5,429 bases of DNA from Clostridia bacterium (GCA_017424085.1 JAFPBP010000034.1:1-5429), one strand, 5' to 3'. Positions 1-5,429 are shown, counted from the stretch's first letter. The notes: generated by a model from the sequence alone, not told the origin. Numbers and translations: made by a program.

Positions 1-742
1 GACCGTTCTTGTCAAACTCTTCTCTCAGAATAGCGTCGGCTTCCCGCAGCGCGTGGAGTCTGTCGCGGGTGATGGCACCCAGGCAACGCACGCCCAGACC
101 GGGGCCGGGGAAGGGTTGACGGTAGACCATGGCGTGGGGCAGACCCAGAGCCTCGCCTACTACGCGGACCTCGTCCTTGAACAGCAGCTTGATGGGTTCT
201 ACCAGGTCAAACTGAAGGTCCTCGGGCAGACCGCCCACGTTGTGGTGGGACTTGACTGCCTTTTTGCCCTCTGCCTGCTTGATGCTTTCCAGAATATCGG
301 GATAAATGGTGCCCTGCGCCAGGAAGGAGATGCCCTCCAGCTTGCGGGCTTCGTCGGCGAAGACCTCAATGAATTCCTTGCCGATGATCTTGCGCTTCTT
401 TTCGGGATCGGAGACCCCTGCCAGCAGATTCAGGAAGCGATCGGTGGCATCTACGTAGATCAGATTTGCGTCAAGCCCGTCCTGGAACAGCTTGATCACG
501 TTTTCCGATTCGTTCTTTCGCATCAAGCCGTGGTTTACGTGCACGCAAACCAACTGCTTGCCGATTGCTTTGATCAGAAGGGCGGCAACCACGGAGGAGT
601 CAACTCCGCCGGACAGCGCCAAAAGAACCTTTTTGTCGCCTACCTGCGCGCGGACCTGAGCAACCTGCTCTTCGATGAATTTATTTGCCAATTCAAAGTT
701 CGTGATACGTTCCATGGAGTCGGGACGTCTGTTTGTATCCAT
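1..742 (-). CDS. guaA: GMP synthase, ATP-pyrophosphatase (PP-loop) subunit without glutaminase domain; 3' end outside window
   Basis: Makes GMP from XMP, ATP and ammonia in cytosolic purine biosynthesis. The window holds the first 247 residues. Seen: PP-loop SGGVDSS at residues 44-50, VNHGLMRK at 69-76, LAGVSDPEKKRKIIG at 107-121, LAQGTIYPD at 141-149, KSHHNVGGLPED at 164-175 and RQPFPGPGLG at 208-217, all in the order known from the synthetase half of GuaA. Bacterial GuaA normally carries about 190-200 residues of class I glutamine amidotransferase before this point. Here the protein starts about 20 residues ahead of FIEEQV, and the upstream gene ends 20 bp before the ATG, so no glutaminase is attached. 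The start is supported by a GAGAGG site 8 nt upstream. It is probably co-transcribed with the CofE-like gene. The C-terminal dimerisation domain lies beyond the left edge. This arrangement resembles the two-subunit archaeal enzyme, whose glutaminase is a separate protein. Family assignment is very secure; the subunit form is read directly from the sequence. Confidence 0.96.
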   Translation of the reverse strand, partial: MDTNRRPDSMERITNFELANKFIEEQVAQVRAQVGDKKVLLALSGGVDSSVVAALLIKAIGKQLVCVHVNHGLMRKNESENVIKLFQDGLDANLIYVDATDRFLNLLAGVSDPEKKRKIIGKEFIEVFADEARKLEGISFLAQGTIYPDILESIKQAEGKKAVKSHHNVGGLPEDLQFDLVEPIKLLFKDEVRVVGEALGLPHAMVYRQPFPGPGLGVRCLGAITRDRLHALREADAILREEFDKNG

Positions 743-750
743 TGCTTTTT

Positions 751-756
751 CCTCTC
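751..756 (-). promoter_or_regulatory. Ribosome binding site of the GMP synthase subunit gene
   Basis: On the minus strand GAGAGG stands 8 nt before the ATG at 742, in the 20-bp gap after the upstream stop codon (TGA, 765-763). It matters because it supports a true translation start at the beginning of the PP-loop domain, rather than a GuaA whose glutaminase half was lost by a frameshift or misassembly. Confidence 0.7.
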
Positions 757-762
757 TTCCGA

Positions 763-1965
763 TCAATCGATGGTGTAGTTATCAAAATATCCCTGAACCA
801 GGACGACGGGGGTTCCCTTGTCGCCCGAGCCGCTGGTCAGATCGCAAAGGGATCCGATCAGGTCGGTCAGCTGACGGGGCGTGGTGCCCTGAGACGCCAT
901 GTTGCCCACCAGGTTTTCGTCCTTCGCCTTAATGCTTTCGGAGATCGCCTGCTTCAGCGCTTCTCCGCTCAGATCCTTATAGTCGTTGTCTGCCAGATAT
1001 TTCAGCTTCAGCTCGTTGGGAGTTCCGATCAGTCCGTCGGTGAAAGCGGGGGAGACTACGGGATCCGCCAGCTCCCAGATCTTGCCCTGAGGATCCTTGA
1101 AGGCTCCGTCGCCGTAGACCATGACCTCAACGCACTTGCCCGTGGCTTTCAGAACCCGAGCCTGAACGTCGAGAACCAGATCCTTGCATTCTCTGGGGAC
1201 GAGCTTGATCTTGTCTTCGGTGGACTTGTTGGAGCCCAGAAGACCGTATTTTTCATTGCATCCGCTGCCGTTGACGGGAGCGTTCATAATGTCGTCCAGA
1301 CCGCAAACGACCTTCGCACCGTTTTCCAGAAGGATTCTCTTGGTGCGGGCACGGGTGTGGATATCGCAGGTGAGGATATGGTCGGCGTAGTTGAGAATGG
1401 TCTTTGCCTGATTTGCAAAAATGATCTCTGCCTCAGCGCCCATTTCACGGATCAGATCGCCGTAATACTGAACGTAGTCAACGCCCGTGAATTCGTGCTT
1501 ATTCTCGCCGAAGAGGTTGCGATACTGCTCCAGAGAAAGAACGTCGCTGTAGGGATTTACGCCCGCCGCGTCGATCTTGTCCAGGCTGACAAGCTCGTTG
1601 CCGACCTCGTCGGAGGGATAACTGAGCATGAGAACGATCTTTTTGGCACCCTTTGCAATTCCGCGCAGGCAGATTGCAAAGCGGTTGCGGGAAAGAATGG
1701 GGAAAATAACCCCGACGGTTCCGCCGCCCAATTTTGCCTTCACGTCTGCCGCGATGTCATCTACGCTTGCATAGTTCCCTTGAGCGCGTGCCACGATCGA
1801 TTCGGTCATAGCAATCACGTCGCGGTCCCGCAGTTCAAATCCTTCGCATTCCGCAGCTTCCAATACGCTGTCGGTTACGAGGGCGGCAAGGTTATCCCCT
1901 TCACGAATGATGGGGCATCGAATGCCTCTCGACACGGTTCCAACTCTGCGCTCTTTGTTTTTCAT
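763..1965 (-). CDS. F420-0:L-glutamate ligase-like protein (CofE superfamily, 400-residue clostridial form), substrate unknown
   Basis: Complete 400-residue, probably cytosolic protein; no signal peptide or membrane segment is visible. The N-terminal half matches the F420_ligase family: PIIREGDNL at 18-26, ELRDRDVIAMTESIVARAQG at 44-63, VGVIFPILSRNRFA at 84-97, and GIAKGAKKIVLMLSYPSDE at 102-120. Later blocks include LTCDIHTRARTKR (198-210), MVYGDGAFKDP (282-292), WELADPVVSPAF (297-308), GNMASQGTTPR (354-364) and LTSGSGDKGTP (376-386). CofE adds L-glutamate to F420-0 with GTP and a divalent metal, but characterised CofE proteins are only about 250 residues. This longer form occurs, to my knowledge, in Clostridia that lack F420, so the acceptor is probably different; that is inference. 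It is the first gene of a likely operon with the GMP synthase subunit. The ATG at 1965 is the first in-frame start after a consensus promoter and an AAAGGA site. Confidence 0.87.
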   Translation of the reverse strand: MKNKERRVGTVSRGIRCPIIREGDNLAALVTDSVLEAAECEGFELRDRDVIAMTESIVARAQGNYASVDDIAADVKAKLGGGTVGVIFPILSRNRFAICLRGIAKGAKKIVLMLSYPSDEVGNELVSLDKIDAAGVNPYSDVLSLEQYRNLFGENKHEFTGVDYVQYYGDLIREMGAEAEIIFANQAKTILNYADHILTCDIHTRARTKRILLENGAKVVCGLDDIMNAPVNGSGCNEKYGLLGSNKSTEDKIKLVPRECKDLVLDVQARVLKATGKCVEVMVYGDGAFKDPQGKIWELADPVVSPAFTDGLIGTPNELKLKYLADNDYKDLSGEALKQAISESIKAKDENLVGNMASQGTTPRQLTDLIGSLCDLTSGSGDKGTPVVLVQGYFDNYTID

Positions 1966-1970
1966 AAAAT

Positions 1971-2045
1971 TTTTCCCGTCCTTTGTATATAGAATTTAAC
2001 AGGGTGAACGTTTCAGCCGTCGCTGAAAGATCTTTTTCGGGAAAA
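1971..2045 (-). promoter_or_regulatory. Candidate structured 5' leader of the CofE-like/guaA operon
   Basis: Two nested inverted repeats lie in the untranslated leader. The outer pair is a perfect 8-bp match, TTTTCCCG (minus strand, 2045-2038) with CGGGAAAA (1978-1971). The inner one is a 7-bp hairpin, TTTCAGC/GCTGAAA (2011-2017 and 2022-2028) with a 4-nt loop. The outer 3' arm directly adjoins the Shine-Dalgarno sequence and fills the gap to the start codon. An alternative local hairpin, CTTTT with AAAAG, would use the same 5' arm, so two exclusive folds are possible. I do not recognise a known riboswitch; in particular the purine riboswitch core is not visible. Regulatory function is inference. 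Confidence 0.35.
1979..1984 (-). promoter_or_regulatory. Ribosome binding site of the CofE-like gene, with long spacing
   Basis: On the minus strand AAAGGA lies 13 nt before the ATG at 1965, longer than the usual 5-9 nt. The spacer contains CGGGAAAA (1978-1971), which is perfectly complementary to an earlier leader segment (2045-2038). No better-spaced site is visible, and no alternative start codon nearby would improve the spacing. Confidence 0.55.
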
Positions 2046-2066
2046 GGTCCATCAACAACACACTAT

Positions 2067-2095
2067 ATTATACCGCTTTTTTGCGTTCTTGTCAA
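2067..2095 (-). promoter_or_regulatory. Consensus sigma70/SigA promoter of the CofE-like/guaA operon
   Basis: On the minus strand the -35 box TTGACA (2095-2090) and the -10 box TATAAT (2072-2067) are both perfect matches to consensus and are separated by exactly 17 bp. Transcription should begin near 2060, giving a leader of about 95 nt before the ATG at 1965. This predicts strong housekeeping expression unless the leader moderates it. A short inverted repeat, TCTTG-T-CAAGA, overlaps the -35 box, but I do not treat it as an operator. Confidence 0.85.
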
Positions 2096-2197
2096 GAGTT
2101 TTTCGCAATATTTTTTGCCCTATCCGGAATTTTTTTTGCGCTGCGGCGACAGAATTGAACTTTCTTTGGATTTTTTCTCATCTTCTGATCCTTTTGC
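2096..2197. other. T-rich spacer between the divergent promoters
   Basis: About 100 bp between the two -35 boxes, strongly T-rich on the + strand, with several runs of five to eight T (2098-2103, 2111-2117, 2131-2138, 2171-2176). It has no credible coding frame. It may act as UP-element-like or bendable DNA for the flanking promoters, but no operator or RNA gene can be supported from the sequence. Confidence 0.4.
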
Positions 2198-2226
2198 TTG
2201 CAATTTTCGGCGGAGTGTGTTATAAT
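2198..2226 (+). promoter_or_regulatory. Extended -10 promoter of tldD-pmbA
   Basis: A perfect -10 box TATAAT (2221-2226) is preceded by TGT, giving the extended TGnTATAAT form. At 17 bp upstream is TTGCAA (2198-2203), a 4/6 match to the -35 consensus. Transcription should start near 2233, about 50 nt before the tldD ATG. The leader contains a small hairpin, TCCCGT/ACGGGA (2240-2245 and 2252-2257), with a 6-nt loop. Confidence 0.75.
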
Positions 2227-2269
2227 GAAGTTAATACACTCCCGTCACGGAACGGGATCCTGCAAGCAG

Positions 2270-2275
2270 AAAGGA
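2270..2275 (+). promoter_or_regulatory. Ribosome binding site of tldD
   Basis: AAAGGA stands 7 nt before the ATG at 2283, ideal spacing. It fixes the tldD start at 2283 and argues against an upstream in-frame start. Confidence 0.8.
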
Positions 2276-2282
2276 AAATACG

Positions 2283-3686
2283 ATGGCTTTTTCGGAATTT
2301 TTGAATTCAAGAAGAGATGATTGTAAGGCTCTGATCGCCGAGCTGTCCGCCGAATTCCCCTACGTCAGCATTTTGGGAAATCACGTTCGCTCCTCCCGCA
2401 TCGGTGCCGACCGCCGCAGCTCGGTCATGGGCGAGGGAAATCTCTCCGAGTGTGGATTCGTTATTAAAATGCATAACGGCAGAGCCTTTTTCGAATATTC
2501 TCTCGACGACGTTACGGGAGATAAAAAGGCGCTTGCTTCCAAAATTATCGCATCCCTGCGCGTGAGTGGGGCTGTTGCGGATCGGATGGTGTCCGTGCCC
2601 CTTCCCGAGGATCTTCCCATGGTCCGCTCCTTTGCACGCGAAAGCGACGAGGGAACCTACGCAGATGCGGATATTCTTGCTTTTTGCGAGGAAATGCGGG
2701 ATGAGATCCTGTCCCGCGACGAGCGGATCCTGAACTGTCAGGTGGCAGCCATGCCCTTTACCGTCTCCAAGCTCTTTCTGACCGCAAATCGGGAGCTGGA
2801 TCAGTATTATTCCTGGGTCAACATCAGTACCTTCCTTGTCCTGCGCGACGGGGAAAAGATGGTTCAGACCTACGATGGCGTTTATTCTCATCTGATGAGC
2901 GAAGCCAAGAAGGCGTTCCCCGGGATCATTCCCGGTTTGATCCATAAGGCACAGCGCCTCGTTCACGCAAAGCCCATCGTTCCCGGTGTGTACGACGTGA
3001 TCACCGATCCCTCCATCAGCGGATTGATCGCACACGAAGCCTTCGGTCACGGGGTGGAGATGGATCAGTTTGTCAAGGATCGCGCCCTTGCAAAGCAGTA
3101 CGTTGGCAAATACGTGGCTTCTCCCATCTGCAATATGCGGGACGGCGCCGCCTCGGTGCTTTCCACCGCCTCTTATTTCTTCGACGACGACGGCGTTCTT
3201 GCCCATGATACGCAGATCATTAAGGACGGAATCCTCGTTTCGGGTATTTCCGACCTTGCCTCCGCCTCCGAGCTGGGCACCGAGCCCACGGGGAACGGGC
3301 GTCGGGAATCCTATAAGCGCAAGTCTTATGCCCGCATGACCAACACCTTCTTTGAAGCGGGAAAGGATAAGCTGGAGGACATGATCGCCTCGGTCAAGCA
3401 CGGGTATATGCTCTTCCAGACCAACAACGGCATGGAGGACCCCAAGAACTGGCAGATCCAATGCACCGCCGAGTACGGCATTGAGATCGTGGACGGCAAG
3501 CTGACCGATAATTACGTTTCTCCCGTAGTCATGAGCGGCTACGTTCCCGATCTTCTCAAATCCATTTCCATGGTTTCGGACGAGTTCAAGATCATCGGAA
3601 GCGGCGGCTGCGGCAAGGGCTATAAAGAATGGGTCCGCGTTTCTGACGGCGGTCCCGCGCTGAAAGTGAAGGTGAAGCTGGCATGA
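2283..3686 (+). CDS. tldD: TldD, catalytic subunit of the TldD/TldE metalloprotease
   Basis: 467 residues, close to the 481 of E. coli TldD. The diagnostic HExxxH zinc motif is HEAFGH at residues 251-256, inside the family block SGLIAHEAFGHGVEMDQ. Here the two histidines bind zinc and the glutamate is catalytic, by analogy with characterised TldD. A conserved C-terminal cysteine, Cys443 in GSGGCGKG, matches the position of a late Cys in the family that contributes to the metal site. The N-terminal part (about 1-240) is the substrate-channel half, and the C-terminal part carries the protease fold. No signal peptide or membrane helix is seen, so it is cytosolic. In known systems TldD acts only with TldE, degrading unstructured peptides or trimming leaders of modified peptides such as microcin B17; the substrate here is unknown. 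It is first in an operon, with the stop codon overlapping the pmbA start. Codon 9 is the only TCA codon found in the window's genes. Confidence 0.95.
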   Translation: MAFSEFLNSRRDDCKALIAELSAEFPYVSILGNHVRSSRIGADRRSSVMGEGNLSECGFVIKMHNGRAFFEYSLDDVTGDKKALASKIIASLRVSGAVADRMVSVPLPEDLPMVRSFARESDEGTYADADILAFCEEMRDEILSRDERILNCQVAAMPFTVSKLFLTANRELDQYYSWVNISTFLVLRDGEKMVQTYDGVYSHLMSEAKKAFPGIIPGLIHKAQRLVHAKPIVPGVYDVITDPSISGLIAHEAFGHGVEMDQFVKDRALAKQYVGKYVASPICNMRDGAASVLSTASYFFDDDGVLAHDTQIIKDGILVSGISDLASASELGTEPTGNGRRESYKRKSYARMTNTFFEAGKDKLEDMIASVKHGYMLFQTNNGMEDPKNWQIQCTAEYGIEIVDGKLTDNYVSPVVMSGYVPDLLKSISMVSDEFKIIGSGGCGKGYKEWVRVSDGGPALKVKVKLA

Positions 3687-4954
3687 ATACGAATCTGAAG
3701 ACGTTGCTGGACGAAGCCTCTCTGAGCGGCTATAAGATCCAGACCCAAAAAACCGAATCCTACGAGCTGTTTTTCGTTCACCGTGCGCTGGAAACGGTGC
3801 GCTCCACAGATACCGTAACCACCTACGTGACCGTCTACGAGGATCATGACGGCAAGAAGGGGGATGCATCCTTCTCGGTTTATGCATCCACTACCGACGA
3901 CGAGATCCGCGCTCTGATCGCATCTGCCCGCGAGAAGGCAAAGAAGATCGAGAATCAGTATTACGATCTTCCCGCCGCCGAAACGCTGGACGGAGCGATC
4001 CCCTCCAACTTTACCGAATACGATCCCTGTGATCTTGCAAGTGCCATGGCGGACGCGGTCTTTGATGCGGATACCTACGGCAACGGCTCGGTCAACGCTC
4101 TGGAGATCTTTATCAATCGCTATACCGTTTCCGTGGTCAACAGCCGAGGACTGGACAAGCGGGAGGTGAAGTATGGCGCCGTAGTGGAGGTGATCCCCAC
4201 GTGGAACGAGGGAGAATCGGTAGAGCTGTATCAATGCGAGCGGTTCAATCGGTTTGATCCCGCAGCGCTGAAGGCGTCCGTAGAAGAGAAAATGCGGGAG
4301 GTTCGGGATCGCGGCAGAGCCACTCCTCCTGCCTCTCCCCTCAAATGCCCCGTCGTCCTCGGTCCCCACGAGCTGGCGTCTTTGTTCTTTGACCTTGCGG
4401 GAGAACTGGGCTACGGGGGAGTATACGCTCATTCCAACGCCTATTCTCTGGGCGACGAGGTTCAGAAAAACTGCACGGGGGACAAGCTGACCCTCACCAT
4501 GCGGGGTTCCATGGAGGGAAGCAGCGCCTCCGCCCTCTTTGACGGAGACGGCACCACTCTTACGGATACCACCGTCATCGAAAACGGCGTGGTTTCTCAC
4601 TATTACGGCTCCCACCGCTTTGCACAGTACCTGAATCTTCCCGCCACGGGGCAGCTGCGTTGTCTGGAAGCAAACGCAGGCACCTGTTCCCGTGACGATC
4701 TGGCAAGACAGCCCTATTTTCGTTGTGTTTCCATGTCGGGCTTGCAGGTGGATATTTTCAACGATTACATCGGCGGCGAGGTCCGTCTTGCGTATTACTG
4801 CGACGGGGACAAGACGATTCCCGTAACCGGCATCTCTATTTCGGGCAAGCTGAGCGAGGCGCTGTCGTCTCTTCGCCTGTCTCGGGACGTGACCTGCTCG
4901 GGGAACTACCGAGGCCCCGATTTCGCCCTCCTCAACGGCATCGAGATCGTCTGA
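3683..4954 (+). CDS. pmbA: PmbA/TldE, non-catalytic partner subunit of the TldD/TldE protease
   Basis: 423 residues, slightly shorter than the 450 of E. coli PmbA/TldE. It shares the TldD fold but lacks HExxxH; at the matching place it has PHELASLFFDLAGELG (228-243), keeping His229-Glu230 but not the second histidine. Other family features are SRGLDKREVKYG after residue 150, the late block GISISGKLSEAL, and a C-terminal GPDFALLNGIEIV. TldE proteins form the other half of the hollow heterodimer and do not supply the zinc site. The ATG overlaps the tldD stop as ATGA, which implies translational coupling and equal amounts of the two subunits. A GAAGGTGA stretch inside the end of tldD can serve as ribosome binding site. 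No precursor peptide gene lies next to the pair, so a housekeeping peptide-degrading role is as likely as peptide maturation. Confidence 0.93.
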   Translation: MNTNLKTLLDEASLSGYKIQTQKTESYELFFVHRALETVRSTDTVTTYVTVYEDHDGKKGDASFSVYASTTDDEIRALIASAREKAKKIENQYYDLPAAETLDGAIPSNFTEYDPCDLASAMADAVFDADTYGNGSVNALEIFINRYTVSVVNSRGLDKREVKYGAVVEVIPTWNEGESVELYQCERFNRFDPAALKASVEEKMREVRDRGRATPPASPLKCPVVLGPHELASLFFDLAGELGYGGVYAHSNAYSLGDEVQKNCTGDKLTLTMRGSMEGSSASALFDGDGTTLTDTTVIENGVVSHYYGSHRFAQYLNLPATGQLRCLEANAGTCSRDDLARQPYFRCVSMSGLQVDIFNDYIGGEVRLAYYCDGDKTIPVTGISISGKLSEALSSLRLSRDVTCSGNYRGPDFALLNGIEIV

Positions 4955-4970
4955 CAAAAAAACAAAGCAA

Positions 4971-5024
4971 AAGGAGCAGGATCTTTGCGATCCTGCTCCT
5001 TGTCGTATCTGTTTTCTTTTTTTT
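4971..5024. terminator. Strong, probably bidirectional intrinsic terminator between convergent genes
   Basis: A perfect 13-bp stem (4971-4983 with 4989-5001; arms AAGGAGCAGGATC and GATCCTGCTCCTT) encloses a 5-nt loop. For rightward transcripts from pmbA it is followed by a T-rich stretch ending in GTTTTCTTTTTTTT (5011-5024), though about 9 nt of mixed sequence come first. For leftward transcripts from the isomerase gene, the same hairpin is followed by TTGCTTTG and then seven T. It lies in a 68-bp gap between converging stop codons, so it can end both units. Confidence 0.88.
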
Positions 5025-5429
5025 ATCGGAAAAGGTCCAGTGCGGCCTTTGCGTTGACGACGGCGGTCTCAAAATCGGGGAAGGCTTTCCCCTCCAGGCT
5101 CATGCGGGCGTCGTATCCGCACCGATCCAGCGCCTCCTTCCAGCGCTTGCAGAGATCTGCGTCGGCGATTGTGGGGTAGGAGCGGTCGGGGGCGGAAATG
5201 TGCGTATGCACCAAATTTCCCGCCGAGGTCTCGATGGCGTTCAGAGATTCTCCCGAGCTGTTTACGTGGAAAAAGTCCGCAAGGCATTTCACGTTGGGAT
5301 GATCTGCACGCCCGACGAATTCCATGCCCTCTGCCACAGTGTTGATAAAATTGCATTCCTTCTCTCTCAAGGGCTCGATGGCGACGACCATATCCTGCTT
5401 TGCCGCCTCCTCGCCGCAGATGCGAAGGA
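5023..5429 (-). CDS. Sugar phosphate isomerase/epimerase family protein (xylose isomerase-like TIM barrel), C-terminal part; 5' end outside window
   Basis: The last 134 residues are present and the frame stays open to the right edge, so the gene starts outside the window; the methionine codon at 5391 is internal. It belongs to the AP-endonuclease-2/xylose isomerase-like TIM-barrel superfamily, which includes D-tagatose 3-epimerase, hydroxypyruvate isomerase and inosose dehydratase. The expected metal ligands are visible, numbered from the first whole codon in the window: Glu18 in VAIEPL, Asp51 in CLADFFH, His76 in HTHIS, and Glu112 in SLEGK. Their spacing (33, 25, 36) nearly equals that of the D-tagatose 3-epimerase quartet (33, 26, 35). 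ISAPDRSYP after the His resembles the family's phosphate/sugar-binding loop. The exact substrate cannot be told. It is convergent with tldD-pmbA and ends at TAA (5025-5023), next to the shared terminator. Confidence 0.9.
   Translation of the reverse strand, partial: LRICGEEAAKQDMVVAIEPLREKECNFINTVAEGMEFVGRADHPNVKCLADFFHVNSSGESLNAIETSAGNLVHTHISAPDRSYPTIADADLCKRWKEALDRCGYDARMSLEGKAFPDFETAVVNAKAALDLFR

Noticed and set aside
53..778. + strand open frame opposite the GMP synthase gene
   Set aside because: Shadow of a gene with unmistakable PP-loop motifs on the minus strand.
733..1992. Long + strand open frame opposite the F420-ligase-like gene
   Set aside because: It is codon-aligned antisense, open only because TTA, CTA and TCA codons are avoided in the sense gene; its translation resembles no family, whereas the minus strand has a clear one.
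2011..2039. Intrinsic terminator on the + strand (7-bp stem followed by GATCTTTTT)
   Set aside because: No + strand gene ends nearby and the T-run is offset from a short stem; it fits better as a leader hairpin of the leftward operon.
1966..2060. Purine (guanine) riboswitch in front of the guaA operon
   Set aside because: The conserved three-way-junction core sequences are not present; only simple inverted repeats are seen.
2085..2097. Inverted repeat TCTTG-T-CAAGA over the -35 box as a repressor operator
   Set aside because: Arms of only 5 bp that coincide with the consensus TTGACA box; not distinguishable from chance.
1983..2225. Possible 80-codon ORF across the divergent control region
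   Set aside because: It overlaps the leftward leader, the leftward promoter and most of the rightward promoter, with no coding-like composition.
2089..2304. Possible 71-codon small hydrophobic ORF upstream of tldD
   Set aside because: It needs a TTG start with no ribosome binding site, runs through the tldD promoter and into tldD in another frame, and its hydrophobicity simply reflects T-rich DNA.
2307..3887. 526-codon minus-strand open frame opposite tldD, running into pmbA
   Set aside because: Exact codon-aligned shadow of tldD; no ribosome binding site, low-complexity His/Gly-rich translation, and it spans two well-identified + strand genes.
3620..4957. 445-codon minus-strand open frame opposite pmbA
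   Set aside because: Same antisense effect; the + strand encodes a recognisable TldE.

Overview
The window reads as chromosomal DNA of a Gram-positive, Clostridia-type Firmicute, probably a moderately GC-rich uncultured gut lineage. This rests on three things: sigma70-type promoters with consensus boxes and strong AAAGGA-type ribosome binding sites; T-rich intergenic DNA between GC-richer genes; and the 400-residue F420-ligase-like protein, a form I know from Clostridia that do not make F420. The assignment is an inference from content, not a database match. I see no mobile elements, tRNA or rRNA genes, or CRISPR array.

Layout. From 1 to 1965 lies a leftward pair. An F420-0:glutamate-ligase-like (CofE superfamily) gene comes first (1965 to 763). 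After a 20-bp gap comes a GMP synthase gene (742 to beyond the left edge) that starts directly at the ATP-pyrophosphatase domain and has no N-terminal glutaminase domain. From 1966 to 2282 is a T-rich divergent control region. It holds a leftward promoter with perfect TTGACA and TATAAT boxes, a leader of about 95 nt with inverted repeats, and a rightward extended -10 promoter. From 2283 to 4954 lies the tldD-pmbA (tldE) pair, overlapping by ATGA, which encodes the two subunits of a TldD/TldE metalloprotease. From 4955 to 5022 is a strong hairpin terminator, probably bidirectional. From 5023 to beyond the right edge is the C-terminal part of a leftward sugar phosphate isomerase/epimerase-type TIM barrel.

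How the genes may work together. TldD and TldE form one heteromeric protease in characterised systems. The ligase-like gene and the GMP synthase subunit appear co-transcribed. Characterised CofE uses GTP and L-glutamate, while GMP synthesis feeds the GTP pool and glutamine hydrolysis yields glutamate, so a metabolic link is conceivable but unproven. The isomerase gene is a separate, convergent unit.

Main points for follow-up: the split GMP synthase; the F420-ligase-like protein of unknown substrate; the structured leader in front of that operon; and the near-complete absence of TTA, CTA and TCA codons. Among about 1,670 codons in the five genes only one is present, a TCA at codon 9 of tldD. 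I found no clear-cut new multi-gene system.
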